64,000 bases of DNA, taken from contig NZ_AP027732.1 in the NCBI RefSeq assembly GCF_030296615.1, positions 1,736,001-1,800,000 of the forward strand, written 5' to 3'. The position numbers and the translations under genes are program-made. Below, in pieces: positions 9,376 through 19,726 of this stretch. The DNA is from Frondihabitans sucicola. GTDB lineage: Bacteria > Actinomycetota > Actinomycetes > Actinomycetales > Microbacteriaceae. The notes beneath the pieces are model-generated. The model was not told the DNA's origin, made no database searches, and saw only the letters and a list, made by a program, of their open reading frames with translations. Position 1 is the first letter of the stretch. The number at the start of each line of letters is the position of its first letter.

Positions 9376-10285
9376 CCGCCCCCACTCTGTCCACCGCACG
9401 GGCTCGCCGCTCGGATGCGCTCCCCCGCGGAGAGACGCGGATCTCCGCCGCGGCGTTCCCTGGGGCAAGATCGTCCCCACCGTCGTCCTCCTCCTCGGGG
9501 CGATCTACTGCCTCATCCCGGTCGCGTGGGTCTTCGTCGCCTCGAGCAAGTCGCCCGGCCAGTTGTTCTCCACGTTCACCTTCGCGCCGGGGACGGGGCT
9601 GTTCCAGAACCTCGCCGACCTCTTCTCCTACGGTGACGGACAGTTCGGTCTCTGGGCGCTGAACTCCGTGCTCTACGCGGGGCTCGGGGGCTTCCTCTCC
9701 ACCCTGGTCTCGGCGATGGCCGGCTACGCCCTGGCGAAGTACGAGTTCCGGGGTCGGAGCCTCATCTTCTACTCGATCCTCGGCGGCGTCCTCATCCCCG
9801 GCATCACGCTCGCGATCCCGCAGTACCTGCTCCTGTCGGAGGTCGGGCTCGCCGGAAGCTATCTGTCGGTCCTGCTCCCGATCATCATCAGCCCGTTCGG
9901 CATCTACCTGTCCCGGGTCTACGCGGCCTCGGCCATCCCGACGGACACCGTCGAGGCCGCCAGGATCGACGGTGCCAGCGAGTTCCGGATCTTCCGCTCG
10001 ATCGCGCTGCCGCTGATGGTCCCCGGCATGGTCACCGTCTTCATGCTGCAGTTCGTGGGCATCTGGAACAACTTCCTGCTGCCCTTCGTGATGCTGTCGG
10101 ATCAGAGCAACTACCCGCTGACCGTCGGTCTGTACACGCTTCTCTCGAAGGGCTCGGGTACTCCGGCCCTCTACTCGCTCGCCATCACGGGTGCCGCCGT
10201 GTCGATCATTCCCCTCATCGTGCTCATGCTCGTCCTGCAGCGGTTCTGGAGGCTCGACCTCCTCTCCGGAGGTCTCAAAGGCTGA
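9372..10285 (+). CDS. Carbohydrate ABC transporter permease (MalG-like; one frameshift near N terminus)
   Basis: Starts at ATG 9372, overlapping the previous permease. After about 18 residues the frame is lost. The true frame continues from around VPWGKIVPTVVLLLGAIYCL, whose upstream part lacks a start of its own. The best repair is one extra C in the run 9423-9427. The remainder is a normal MalG-type protein with the EAA loop TVEAARIDGASEFRIFRSIA and a C-terminal helix. It completes the membrane channel of the importer. The exact position of the missing base within about 9372-9450 cannot be fixed from this sequence alone. Confidence 0.88.
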
Positions 10286-10335
10286 TCGATCGCTCGAGCC
10301 CTCCCTCTTCACCACAACGGAAGTCCTTCTCCTTC

Positions 10336-12384
10336 ATGCCCTCCAGACTCACCTCCCACTCGTCCGACCTTCGACCCGGTACGACGTTCCCAGCCGTAGC
10401 AGACGGCTTCGCGTTCGGCGGCGACTATTCGCCCGAGCAGTGGCCGGAGGAGGTCTGGCGGGAAGACGTCCGGCTGATGCGAGAGGCGGGAGTCACTTCG
10501 GTCAACGTCGGCGTCTTCTCCTGGGGGTGCATCGAGGTGGCCGACGGTGTCTTCGACTTCGGCTGGCTCGACCGAGTCCTCGATCTCCTGCACGAGAACG
10601 GAATCGGAGTGAACCTGGCGACGCCCACGGCCGCGCCGCCGATCTGGCTCCTCCGGGCGCACCCGGAGATCCTCCTGGTCGGTCCCACGGGCGTGCGCGT
10701 GTCGCAGGGCGGCCGCCTCGGCTGGTCGCCCAGCTCCGCGGTGTTCCGGCGCTACGCGCTCCGGGTCGTGGAAGCACTGGCACTGCGCTACGGCTCGCAT
10801 CCCGCGCTGCGTCTGTGGCACGTCAGCAACGAGCTCGGCAACGAGAACAACCACTGCTACAGCGACGAGACCGCCGTCGCCTGGCAGCACTGGCTCGAGC
10901 GCAGATTCACCTCGATCGAGGCTCTGAACGAGGCCTGGGGCACGGCGTTCTGGGGACACGTGTACACGACGTTCGAGCAGGTCGAACCGCCGCGGTTCGC
11001 CGCCACGAGCCAGAACCCCGGGTTGCTGCTCGACTTCGAACGCTTCTCGAGCGACGCCCTCCTCGCCCACTACGAAGCCGAGCGTGAGGTTCTCCGCCGG
11101 GTCACGCCTCAGATCCCCATCACGACCAACTTCATGATCCAGAACCACCCCGGAGTCGCGGACTACGGTCGCTGGTCGCACGAGGTCGACATCGTCGCCA
11201 ACGACCACTACACGATGGGATCCGATCCGGAGGGCTTCGGGGAGCTGGCATTCAGCGCCGACCGGACCAGGGGCATCGCCCACGGCGAGCCGTGGCTGCT
11301 CATCGAGCACTCGACCTCCGCCGTCAACTGGCAGCCTCGCAATCGAGCGAAGGGGCGCGGCGAACTGGCCAGGAACAGCCTCGCCCACATCGCCCGCGGC
11401 GCGGACGGCGCCCTGTTCTTCCAGTGGCGTCAGTCGTCGGCGGGGAGCGAGCAGTACCACTCGTCCGTCGTTCCACACGCGGGAGCGGACACGAAGGTCT
11501 TTCGCGAGGTGGTCGAGCTGGGAGCGGTGCTCGAGAGGATCGCGGAGGTGGCCGGCTCGGTGACCGAAGCGGCTCGGGTCGCGATCCTGTTCAGCGACGA
11601 CTCGGCGGCGGCGCTCCGCTCCGGCCCGAAACCGAGCGTCGACCTCAACTCGCTCGACGAGGCCCTCGCCTTCCATCGCGCGCTCACCCGACTCGGGATC
11701 GCGGTCGACGTCGTCCCGCCGGGCACGCCGCTCGATCGGTACGACGTCGCGATCGTCGCGACCGTGTACTCCCTGCCCGAGACGGCCGCCGAGCAGGTGG
11801 CCGACTGGACAGCAGCCGGCGGAACCCTGGTGGTGACCCCGTTCAGCGGCCTCGTCGACGAGCACAACCGTGTGCTCACGGGCGGGTACCCGGGCGCTCT
11901 CCGCGAGCTCCTCGGCGTGCGTGTCGAGGAATTCTTCCCGCTGCTCGAAGGGGAATCCGTCGTTCTCAGCGACGGGTCGGTGGGCTTCATCTGGTCGGAG
12001 CTGGCGCAGAGTGCGGGTGCCGAGATCACCGCGTCGTACACGAGCGGTGCACTCGCGGGTGAACCGGCGGTCTTCCGGAACACGGTCGGGGACGGTGCGG
12101 CCATCTACCTGTCGACGCACCTCGATCCGGCCTCCAAGGCGGTCTTCGTCGAGGACCTCGTGAGGGGAGCGGGAATCGAGCCGGTCGCCGCGGGCGATCC
12201 CGGTCTCGAGCGTGTTCGGCGGATAGGGGCGAACGGCTCGTGGCTGTTCGCCATCAATCACGGCGACGAGCCCGCCTCGGTGGCCGCCACGGGGATCGAC
12301 CTGGTGACGGGAGACCGGGCAGACGGTGCACTCGTCGTCGCCGCCGGAGCGGTCGCCGTGATCCGCGAGGAGGTCTCCGCATGA
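10336..12384 (+). CDS. Beta-galactosidase, glycoside hydrolase family 42
   Basis: 682 residues, the usual GH42 length. The family start is clear ([19 protein letters not shown]), with the acid/base Glu166 in [10 protein letters not shown] and the nucleophile Glu324 in [14 protein letters not shown]. The N-terminal TIM barrel is followed by a trimerisation domain and a small beta domain. No signal peptide: it cleaves beta-galactosides after import. The ATG at 10336 has only a weak upstream AACGGAAG. The gene ends in a 4-base overlap with the GH31 gene, so the two enzymes are co-produced. Together with an alpha-xylosidase it could strip galactose from xyloglucan-type side chains. That substrate is inference. 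Confidence 0.93.
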   Translation: MPSRLTSHSSDLRPGTTFPAVADGFAFGGDYSPEQWPEEVWREDVRLMREAGVTSVNVGVFSWGCIEVADGVFDFGWLDRVLDLLHENGIGVNLATPTAAPPIWLLRAHPEILLVGPTGVRVSQGGRLGWSPSSAVFRRYALRVVEALALRYGSHPALRLWHVSNELGNENNHCYSDETAVAWQHWLERRFTSIEALNEAWGTAFWGHVYTTFEQVEPPRFAATSQNPGLLLDFERFSSDALLAHYEAEREVLRRVTPQIPITTNFMIQNHPGVADYGRWSHEVDIVANDHYTMGSDPEGFGELAFSADRTRGIAHGEPWLLIEHSTSAVNWQPRNRAKGRGELARNSLAHIARGADGALFFQWRQSSAGSEQYHSSVVPHAGADTKVFREVVELGAVLERIAEVAGSVTEAARVAILFSDDSAAALRSGPKPSVDLNSLDEALAFHRALTRLGIAVDVVPPGTPLDRYDVAIVATVYSLPETAAEQVADWTAAGGTLVVTPFSGLVDEHNRVLTGGYPGALRELLGVRVEEFFPLLEGESVVLSDGSVGFIWSELAQSAGAEITASYTSGALAGEPAVFRNTVGDGAAIYLSTHLDPASKAVFVEDLVRGAGIEPVAAGDPGLERVRRIGANGSWLFAINHGDEPASVAATGIDLVTGDRADGALVVAAGAVAVIREEVSA

Positions 12385-14638
12385 AGTTCACCGACGGTTT
12401 CTGGGAGACGCGAGACGGCTTCACCGCGCTCTACGCACAAGAGGCCCACGACGTCTGGGCCGACAACGGCGGCCTGCGGGCGTTCGCCCCGACGAAGCGG
12501 ATCGTCTCCCGCGGCGACACCCTCAACCGCCCGATGCTGACCGTGTCGGTCACCTCGCCCCTGGAGAACGTCGTGCGCGTGCGGATCTCTCACCACGAGG
12601 GAGTCACCGGTCGGGGCGGCTTCGAGCTGCCCGGCCTCGATCCGGACAGTGCCGTCGGCGACGTCGTCCTCGATCCGGAAGGCGGGGGATCGCTGTCGAC
12701 GGGGGACCTCAGGGTCACGATCGGCGCCGGAGCCCCCTGGTCGCTCGATTTCTCCGCGGGAGGCGAGCGACTGACCGGGTCGGGTCACCGGTCGGTCGGT
12801 CACATCACGGCGGACTCGGGGAGACCTTCGTCCACGAGCAGCTCGAGCTCGGTGTGGGCGAACTCGTGTACGGACTCGGGGAACGATTCGGGCCGCTCGT
12901 GAAGAACGGCCAGACGGTCGACATCTGGAACGCCGACGGCGGCACCTCCAGCGAGCAGGCCTACAAGAACGTCCCCTTCTACCTGACGAACAGGGGCTAC
13001 GGAGTACTGGTCAACGACCCCGGAAAGGTCGCCTTCGAGGTCGGCTCCGAAGCCGTCGAACGCGTGCAGTTCTCCGTCCGGGGAGAGAGCCTCGAGTACT
13101 TCCTGATCTACGGGCCCACTCAGAAAGACGTGCTCGAGCGATACACGCAGCTGGCAGGACGACCCGCGCTGGTCCCGGCCTGGAGCTACGGCCTGTGGCT
13201 GACGACGAGTTTCACGACCGAGTACGACGAAGCGACCGTCACGTCGTTCATCGACGGATTCACCGCGCGCGATCTGCCCCTCGCGGCGTTCCACTTCGAC
13301 TGCTTCTGGATGCGCGAGTTCAACTGGACCGATTTCGAGTGGGACAGCCGAGGATTCCCGGATCCCGAGGGCATGCTCGCCCGTCTTCACGACAGGGGGC
13401 TGCACACCTGCGTCTGGATCAATCCCTACATCGCTCAGCGCTCGCCGCTGTTCGCGGAGGCCGCATCGCAGGGCTTCCTCGTCGTACGCCCGAACGGGGA
13501 CGTCTGGCAGTGGGACATGTGGCAGGCCGGGATGGGCATCGTCGACTTCACGAATCCTCGGGCGACCGCTTGGTACCAGGAGAAGCTCCGGAACCTGCTC
13601 CGGCAGGGGGTGGACTCGTTCAAGACCGACTTCGGCGAGCGGATTCCCATCGATGTCGTCTGGCACGACGGCAGCGAACCGGAGGCCATGCACAACCTCT
13701 ATGCCCAGGCCTACAACCGCGCCGTCCACGAAGTCCTCGTCGAAGAGCGAGGTGAGCGGGATGCCGTCGTCTTCGCGCGCTCGGCGACCGTCGGCGGGCA
13801 GACCATGCCGGTGCACTGGGGCGGCGACAACTCGTCCAGCCACATCTCGATGGCGGAGTCGCTGCGTGGCGGGCTCTCCCTCGCCTACGGCGGGTTCGGC
13901 TTCTGGGCCCACGACATCGGCGGCTTCGAAGGGCTCCCCGACGCCGGCGTCTTCAAGCGGTGGCTCGCCTTCGGGCTGCTGTCGTCGCACTCGCGCCTTC
14001 ACGGGTCGAGCTCGTATCGGGTGCCGTGGCTCTTCGACGAGGAGGCCGTCGACATCACCCGAGCGTTCACCACGCTCAAGCTCTCGCTCATGCCGTACCT
14101 CTTCCAGGCCGGAGTGGAAGCACACGAACACGGAATCCCCGTCATGCGGCCGATGACGCTGGAGTTCGATCGTGATCGCGCCGTCGAGCACCTCGACGCG
14201 CAGTACATGCTCGGCCCCGACCTCCTGGTCGCGCCCGTCTTCACCGCCGACGGAACAGTCGAGTTCTACCTTCCGAACGGGCTGTGGACCGACTGGTTCA
14301 CGGGCGAGACCGTCGTCGGAGGCCGCTGGCGGACCGAGACACACGGTTTCCGCACGCTGCCGCTCTACGTCCGGGAGGGCGCCGTCGTCCCCGTCGGCTC
14401 GCGCACCGACCGCGCCGACTACGACTACCTCGACGACCTGACCCTCCGCGTCTTCCCCTCGACGGGGGCGGACTCCCGACGACTCACGGTCACCGATCAG
14501 GCCACGGGTGCCGCGACGACCTTCGACATCGATCGGGCCGCGGACGGCACGGTCACCGTCACCGGCGGAGATCCTGCGCGCTATCGCGTGGAGGTCGTCG
14601 GGTTCCCCGCAGGATCGGCGGTCCGGGCCGCGGGGTGA
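12381..14638 (+). CDS. GH31 alpha-xylosidase/alpha-glucosidase, YicI-like (one frameshift)
   Basis: Begins [14 protein letters not shown], the N terminus typical of YicI-type alpha-xylosidases. The frame breaks at the G run 12818-12821; one added G joins HITADSG to [20 protein letters not shown]. The catalytic barrel then shows the nucleophile in [11 protein letters not shown] and the acid/base in HWGGDNSSS, with substrate-site residues [19 protein letters not shown]. About 752 residues after correction, the normal length. It is a cytoplasmic enzyme removing alpha-linked xylose (or glucose) from non-reducing ends. ATG overlaps the beta-galactosidase stop. Alpha-xylosidase is favoured over alpha-glucosidase from the N terminus, but activity needs testing. 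Confidence 0.9.
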
Positions 14639-14640
14639 GC

Positions 14641-14656
14641 GCGGGATCGCTCCCGC
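14641..14656. terminator. Short hairpin after the GH31 gene
   Basis: GCGGGA-TCGC-TCCCGC, a perfect 6-bp stem three bases after the GH31 stop. No T run follows. Plausible weak terminator of the glycoside operon before the glmU promoter. Confidence 0.45.
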
Positions 14657-14694
14657 CGACACCGCCTCGCCATCGATCAGGACGGCCGAGGCGC

Positions 14695-14758
14695 TACTGT
14701 CGAAGGCGGCGACTTCCCGGAGTCGCCGCCCGAAGCAGCGAACCGAGGAGAACACACC
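14695..14758 (+). promoter_or_regulatory. glmU -10 element and 5' leader with hairpin
   Basis: TACTGT (14695-14700) fits a -10 box. The predicted transcript would begin almost exactly at a perfect 10-bp stem (arms 14705-14714 and 14721-14730, loop TCCCGG), followed by GAGGAG at 14745-14750 and the TTG start. A hairpin at the extreme 5' end could stabilise the mRNA. Confidence 0.45.
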
Positions 14759-16291
14759 TTGTCACCACTGGCCGTCATCGTCCTCGCCGCGGGCCAGGGC
14801 ACGCGCATGAAGTCCTCGACTCCGAAGGTGCTGCACCGCCTCGGAGGGCTGCCGCTGATCCATCACGTCCTCGAGTCGTCTCGCGCGCTCGAACCGGACC
14901 ACCTCCACGTCGTCGTGCGGCACGATCGCGACACGGTCACGGCCAGCGTGCTCGAGGTCGCCCCGCACGCCGTGATGATCGACCAGGACGACGTCCCCGG
15001 CACCGGTCGAGCGGTCGAGCAGGCCGTCCAGGCGCTGCCCGGCGATTTCGAGGGCGACGTCGTGGTGGTGAGCGCCGACGTGCCGTTCGTCGACCACGGC
15101 ACTCTGCAGAAGCTCCTCGAGCAGCACCGGAGCGCGGGCGCCGAGGTCACCCTGCTCAGCGCGATCCTGCAGGATCCCCGCGGCTACGGTCGCGTCATCC
15201 GCAACGGCGACGAGACGGTCGCCCGGATCGTCGAGCACAAAGACGCCACGGAGGCCGAGCTCGCGGTCGGTGAGATCAACTCGGGCACCTACGTCTTCAC
15301 CGTCGCCTCGCTCCGCAAACACCTGCCGTTCGTCACGACCTCCAACTCGCAGAACGAGAAGTACCTCACCGACGTGGTCGGCCTCTCGACGACGAACGGC
15401 GGCACGGTGGCCGCGCTCGCCGTCGACGAGCCATGGCGCGTCGAGGGCATCAACGACCGCGTCCAGCTGTCGGTCGCCGCCCGTCGCCTCAACGACCGGA
15501 TCGTCCGCCACTGGCAGCTCGAGGGCGTCACGATCGACGACCCGCAGACCACCTGGATCGACCGGGACGTGAGTCTCGCCCGCGACGTCGAGATCCTGCC
15601 GGGCACCCAGCTCAAGGGCGCGACCGTCGTCGAGACGGGCGCCGTCGTCGGGCCCGACACCACGCTGGTCGACACCGAGGTCGGCGAGCGAGCGGTGGTC
15701 AAGCGCACCGACGCCACCCTCGCCGTGATCGGTGCCGACGCGAGCGTGGGGCCCTTCGCCTACCTCCGACCCGGCACGATCCTCGGAGCAGGAGGCAAGA
15801 TCGGCACCTACGTCGAGACGAAGAACGCGACCATCGGCGAGGGGAGCAAGGTTCCGCACCTGAGCTACGTCGGCGACACCGAGGTCGGTGTCGGCGCCAA
15901 CATCGGGGCCGGCACGATCACCGCCAACTACGACGGCGTGAACAAGCACCGCACGGTCGTGGGGTCTCACGTTCGAACCGGGTCGCACAACGTGTTCGTC
16001 GCGCCCGTTAGGATTGGTGACGGAGCGTACACAGGTGCAGGAACCGTCGTCCGCAAAGACGTGCCGGCCGGATCCCTCGCCATCAACGTCGCTCCGCAGC
16101 GCACGATGAGCGGATGGGTCGAGGCCAAACGCCCGGGCACCGAGGCAGCGAAAGCGGCCGCGGCAGCCGAGGCTCTGGAAGCGGCCCGTGCGATCGAGAC
16201 GTCGCAGAGCACCAGCGAGACGAACCACGATTGGGCCCCTGTGTCGACAGAGCGACGCACGGCCGAGGCCCCCGGGCCAGAGAGCGAGTGA
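14759..16291 (+). CDS. glmU: Bifunctional GlcNAc-1-P uridyltransferase / GlcN-1-P acetyltransferase
   Basis: 510 residues starting at TTG 14759, chosen because GAGGAG ends 8 bases upstream and no better start exists. The N-terminal uridyltransferase begins LAAGQGTRMKSSTPKVLH; the C-terminal left-handed beta-helix acetyltransferase contains VGPFAYLRPGTILG and NIGAGTITANYDGVNKHRT. GlmU makes UDP-GlcNAc in the cytoplasm for peptidoglycan and mycothiol synthesis. The last about 50 residues form an Ala/Glu/Ser-rich extension beyond the usual end. The stop is one base before the GTG of prs, a conserved actinobacterial pairing. Confidence 0.97.
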   Translation: MSPLAVIVLAAGQGTRMKSSTPKVLHRLGGLPLIHHVLESSRALEPDHLHVVVRHDRDTVTASVLEVAPHAVMIDQDDVPGTGRAVEQAVQALPGDFEGDVVVVSADVPFVDHGTLQKLLEQHRSAGAEVTLLSAILQDPRGYGRVIRNGDETVARIVEHKDATEAELAVGEINSGTYVFTVASLRKHLPFVTTSNSQNEKYLTDVVGLSTTNGGTVAALAVDEPWRVEGINDRVQLSVAARRLNDRIVRHWQLEGVTIDDPQTTWIDRDVSLARDVEILPGTQLKGATVVETGAVVGPDTTLVDTEVGERAVVKRTDATLAVIGADASVGPFAYLRPGTILGAGGKIGTYVETKNATIGEGSKVPHLSYVGDTEVGVGANIGAGTITANYDGVNKHRTVVGSHVRTGSHNVFVAPVRIGDGAYTGAGTVVRKDVPAGSLAINVAPQRTMSGWVEAKRPGTEAAKAAAAAEALEAARAIETSQSTSETNHDWAPVSTERRTAEAPGPESE

Positions 16292-16292
16292 C

Positions 16293-17269
16293 GTGTCCGG
16301 AATCAAGATCACGGGCGAAAATCGACTCGTGCTGGTGACGGGTCGGGCACATCCTGCTCTCGCCGACGAGATCGCCCGCGAGCTCGGCACCGAGCTGACG
16401 CACACCGACGCCCGCACCTTCGCCTCGAGCGAGATCTATGCGCGCTACGACGACAGCGTCCGCGGTTCCGACGCCTTCGTGATCCAGTCGCACACGCGGC
16501 CGATCAACGAGTGGCTCATGGAACAGCTGATCATGGTCGACGCCCTCAAGCGGGCCTCCGCCAAGCGCATCACCGTCGTGGCCCCCTACTACCCCTACGC
16601 CCGCCAAGACAAGAAGGGCCGCGGCCGCGAGCCCATCTCCGCCCGCCTGGTCGCCGACCTCTTCAAGGCCGCCGGTGCTCACCGGATCATGAGCGTCGAC
16701 CTGCACGCGCCGCAGATCCAGGGCTTCTTCGACGGCCCCGTCGACCACCTCTTCGCCATGCCCGTGCTGCTCAAGCACTTCCAGGAGAAGCTCGACCCCG
16801 AGACCCTCACCGTGGTCTCGCCCGACATGGGCCGCGTCAAGGTCGCCGACATCTGGAGCGAGAAGCTCGGCGCGCCCCTGGCCATCATCCACAAGCGTCG
16901 CGACCCCCGCGTCATGAACGAGGTCTCCGTCCACGAGATCGTCGGTCAGGTCGAGGGCGCGTCTGCCTTCTCGTCGACGACCTGATCGACACCGGTCGCA
17001 CGATCGCGAAGGCGGCCGAGGCCCTCAAGAAGGCGGGCGCGCTGGGTGTCGTCGTCGCGGCCACCCACGCGGTGTTCTCCGATCCTGCGCCCGAGATCCT
17101 CTCCAACGAGTTCATCGACTCGGTCGTGGTGACCGACACGCTGCCCCTGACCGAGCACCAGCGCTTCGAGAGCCTCACCGTCCTGCCGATCGCCCCGCTC
17201 ATCGCCCGGGCCATCCACGAGGTGTTCGACAACGGGTCGGTCACGAGCATGTTCGACGGCGCCGCCTGA
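16293..17269 (+). CDS. prs: Ribose-phosphate pyrophosphokinase (PRPP synthase; one frameshift)
   Basis: PRPP synthase makes phosphoribosyl pyrophosphate for nucleotide, His and Trp synthesis and is essential. The N-terminal part has the flexible-loop region VVAPYYPYARQDKKGRGREP and VSVDLHAPQIQGFF-type residues. The PRPP loop DDLIDTGRT lies after a frameshift at 16957-16959, where GAGGGCGCG should carry one more base (EGRVCLLVDDLID). GTG 16293 is the only sensible start, one base after glmU's stop. Corrected length is 325 residues, normal for the family. An essential enzyme cut just before its catalytic loop argues for a sequencing error. Confidence 0.95.
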
Positions 17270-17291
17270 GTCGGCCCGGCTTCGCCCCGAA

Positions 17292-17353
17292 CGCCGAGTG
17301 GGCCGATTCGCACGTTCTCCGAAACGGAAGCGTGCAAATCGGCCCACTCGGCG
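17292..17353. terminator. Large bidirectional palindrome between prs and gnd
   Basis: Arms of 23 bases (17292-17314 and 17331-17353) pair with a single mismatch. The 16-base loop can itself form a small stem (TCCG-AAA-CGGA). It fills the gap between the converging prs and gnd genes and could end transcription from both sides. No T run. One of four such outsized palindromes in this window. Confidence 0.75.
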
Positions 17354-17360
17354 CGGGTGC

Positions 17361-18824
17361 TCAGTGAGTGCTGGGCTCCGTCTCGATCTCGGAGCGGTCG
17401 TCCGACCAGAGGGTGTGGAACACCAGGTCGCTGTCGACGCGCTTGTAGGTGTGCGCACCGAAGAAGTCGCGCTGACCCTGGATCAGGCTCGCGGGCAGAC
17501 GCTTAGCTGCAAGCGAGTCGTAGTAGCTGAGCGCGCTCGCGAAGCCGGGAACCGGGATCCCCGAGAGACTCGCCTTCGCGACGATGCGGCGCCACGCGTC
17601 TTCGCCGTCGGCGATGGCCTTGGCGAAGTACTCGTCTTCCAGCAGCGTCGCGATGGTGGAGTCGTTCTGGTACGCGTCGACGATGCGGTTCAGGAACTGC
17701 GCGCGGATGATGCAGCCACCGCGCCAGATCTTCGCGACGGCGCCCTTGTCGATGTCCCAGTCGTACTCTTTCGCGCCGGCGATGATGGCGTCGAAACCCT
17801 GCGCGTAGGCGACGATCTTGGAGGCGTAGAGCGCCTTCTGCACGTCGTCCTCGAAGCCCTCACCGGCTTCCTGCACGGTGGGCCGATTCTTCAGCGTCTT
17901 CTGCACGGCGGCGCGCTGATCCGGCTTCGACGACACGGCGCGCGCGAAGACGGCCTCGGCGATGCCGCCGACCGGAACGCCGAGGCCGACGGAGTTCTGA
18001 ACCGTCCAGACGCCGGTGCCCTTCGAGCCCGCCTCGTCGACGATGACGTCGACCAGGGGCTTGCCGGTCTTGGCGTCCTTCTGCTTGAGGACCTCTGCCG
18101 TGATCTCGATCAGGTACGACTCGAGCTCGCCCTTGTTCCACTCCTCGAACACGGCCGCGATCGCGTCGGGGTCGTGGCCGCCGATGTGGCGCAGGAGGTC
18201 GTACGACTCGGCGATGAGCTGCATGTCGGCGTACTCGATGCCGTTGTGGATCATCTTGACGAAGTGCCCGGCGCCGTCGTGGCCGATGTGGGTCACGCAC
18301 GGCTCGCCCTCGGCGACCGCGGCGATCGACTTCAGGATCGGTCCCAGCGTCTTCCAGGCCTCATCACTGCCGCCCGGCATGATCGACGGACCCTTTAACG
18401 CGCCCTCTTCACCGCCGGAGATGCCGGTGCCGACGAAGTTGAGCTTCTTTTCTTTCAGATCGTGCTCGCGACGGATGGTGTCCTGGAAGTTGGCGTTGCC
18501 GCCGTCAACGATGATGTCGCCCTCTTCGAACAGCCCGGCGAGCTGATCGATGACCGCGTCGGTGCCACGGCCCGCCTGGACCATGATGATCGCGGTGCGC
18601 GGCTTCGACAGCGAGTCGACGAAGTCTTCGATCGTCTTCGACGCGATGAACCCGGCCTCGCCGTGCTCCTCGATCAGGGTGTCGGTGCGCTCGGGGGAGC
18701 GGTTGTAGACGGCAACGGTGTTGCCCTCTCGGGAAGCAAGGTTCCGGGCCAGATTGGAGCCCATCACGGCGAGCCCCACGACGCCGATGTTCGCCTTGCC
18801 AGTGTTCTCTCCGTGTTCGGCCAC
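17361..18824 (-). CDS. gnd: 6-phosphogluconate dehydrogenase (decarboxylating)
   Basis: 487 residues from GTG 18824, which follows AAGGAGG at ideal spacing; an upstream in-frame extension lacks any signal. The NADP-binding Rossmann motif GVVGLAVMGSNLARNLAS is near residue 14. Substrate motifs DGGNANFQDT and GISGGEEGALKGPSIMPGG and the catalytic HNGIEYADMQLIAE are intact. The enzyme oxidises 6-phosphogluconate to ribulose 5-phosphate and CO2 in the oxidative pentose phosphate pathway. That is a fitting neighbour for prs, which converges on it. Length and motifs are those of the long, dimeric form. Confidence 0.97.
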   Translation of the reverse strand: MAEHGENTGKANIGVVGLAVMGSNLARNLASREGNTVAVYNRSPERTDTLIEEHGEAGFIASKTIEDFVDSLSKPRTAIIMVQAGRGTDAVIDQLAGLFEEGDIIVDGGNANFQDTIRREHDLKEKKLNFVGTGISGGEEGALKGPSIMPGGSDEAWKTLGPILKSIAAVAEGEPCVTHIGHDGAGHFVKMIHNGIEYADMQLIAESYDLLRHIGGHDPDAIAAVFEEWNKGELESYLIEITAEVLKQKDAKTGKPLVDVIVDEAGSKGTGVWTVQNSVGLGVPVGGIAEAVFARAVSSKPDQRAAVQKTLKNRPTVQEAGEGFEDDVQKALYASKIVAYAQGFDAIIAGAKEYDWDIDKGAVAKIWRGGCIIRAQFLNRIVDAYQNDSTIATLLEDEYFAKAIADGEDAWRRIVAKASLSGIPVPGFASALSYYDSLAAKRLPASLIQGQRDFFGAHTYKRVDSDLVFHTLWSDDRSEIETEPSTH

Positions 18825-18937
18825 GGTGCCTCCTTCGCTTGGTAACGACAATCTATCGATCCGTGCGCCGCCTTTCCCAGTGTGTGACGGCCCCAGGGCC
18901 TGCGGATGCCAGGTTCGACGTGGCGAGGCGCGTGCCG

Positions 18938-19081
18938 TAGACTCGACGACTGAACTTCGGCGAGGGATGCACGGCATCCGTGATCGACGCGGTGGGCGGA
19001 CAAAAGGGGAGCGTTTCCCGGTCTTTCCTCACGCTGACAATGCGTTCGAGTTGAACACACCAGAACCCCTAGGAGAAAACC
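18938..19081 (+). promoter_or_regulatory. rplY promoter and 138-base leader
   Basis: TAGACT (18938-18943) is a strong -10 candidate, with TTCGAC 18 bases upstream as a weak -35. The leader before the rplY ATG contains GGATGC-ACG-GCATCC (18967-18981). It ends in CTAGGAG just before the start. The length would allow autoregulation by the ribosomal protein, but no known leader structure is recognised. Confidence 0.5.
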
Positions 19082-19690
19082 ATGTCCGACGACAACAAGC
19101 TCGCGGTCGAGCTGCGCACCAACTTCGGCAAGGGAGCGGCTCGCAAGATCCGCGCCCTCGACAAGATTCCCGCCGTCCTCTACGGCCACGGCACCGACCC
19201 CGTGCACCTGACCCTCCCGGGTCACGAGACGATGCTCATCACGCGTCGCGCCAACTCGGTGCTCGAGCTCGACATCGAGGGCAAGGGCCAGCTCGCCCTC
19301 GTGAAGGACATCCAGCGCGACCCGGTTCGCCAGATCATCGAGCACATCGACCTGGTCATCGTCCGCGCCGGTGAGCGCGTCGAGGTCGAGGTCCCCGTCC
19401 ACATCGAGGGCGAGTCGTACCCCGGCACGATCCACGTGGTCGAGTCCAACACCCTGCTGCTCGACGTCGAGGCGACTCACATCCCGCAGAACGTCGTCGT
19501 GTCGATCGAGGGCCTCGAAGAGGGCGCCCAGATCCAGGCCCACGAGGTCACGCTGCCCGCCGGCGCCAAGCTGGTCACCGACCCCGAGATCCTCGTGGTC
19601 AACATCAGCCTGCCTCGCGCCGAGGTCGCCGCCAGCGACGAGGAGACCTCGACCGAGGACGCCCCCGAAGAAGACGCTCCCGCAGAGTAG
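19082..19690 (+). CDS. rplY: 50S ribosomal protein L25/general stress protein Ctc
   Basis: 202 residues with the two-domain Ctc form. The 5S rRNA-binding N-terminal domain (GKGAARKIRALDKIPAVLYG, residues 17-36) is followed by the beta-rich TL5-type C-terminal domain. The C terminus ends in an acidic tail rich in Glu/Asp/Ala (residues 185-202), common in actinobacterial homologues. ATG 19082 follows TAGGAG. pth starts 36 bases downstream, the conserved rplY-pth-mfd order. It binds 5S rRNA in the central protuberance. Confidence 0.96.
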   Translation: MSDDNKLAVELRTNFGKGAARKIRALDKIPAVLYGHGTDPVHLTLPGHETMLITRRANSVLELDIEGKGQLALVKDIQRDPVRQIIEHIDLVIVRAGERVEVEVPVHIEGESYPGTIHVVESNTLLLDVEATHIPQNVVVSIEGLEEGAQIQAHEVTLPAGAKLVTDPEILVVNISLPRAEVAASDEETSTEDAPEEDAPAE

Positions 19691-19726
19691 TCACTCCCTC
19701 GAAACGAAGGCGGACGTTCGCCGCGA

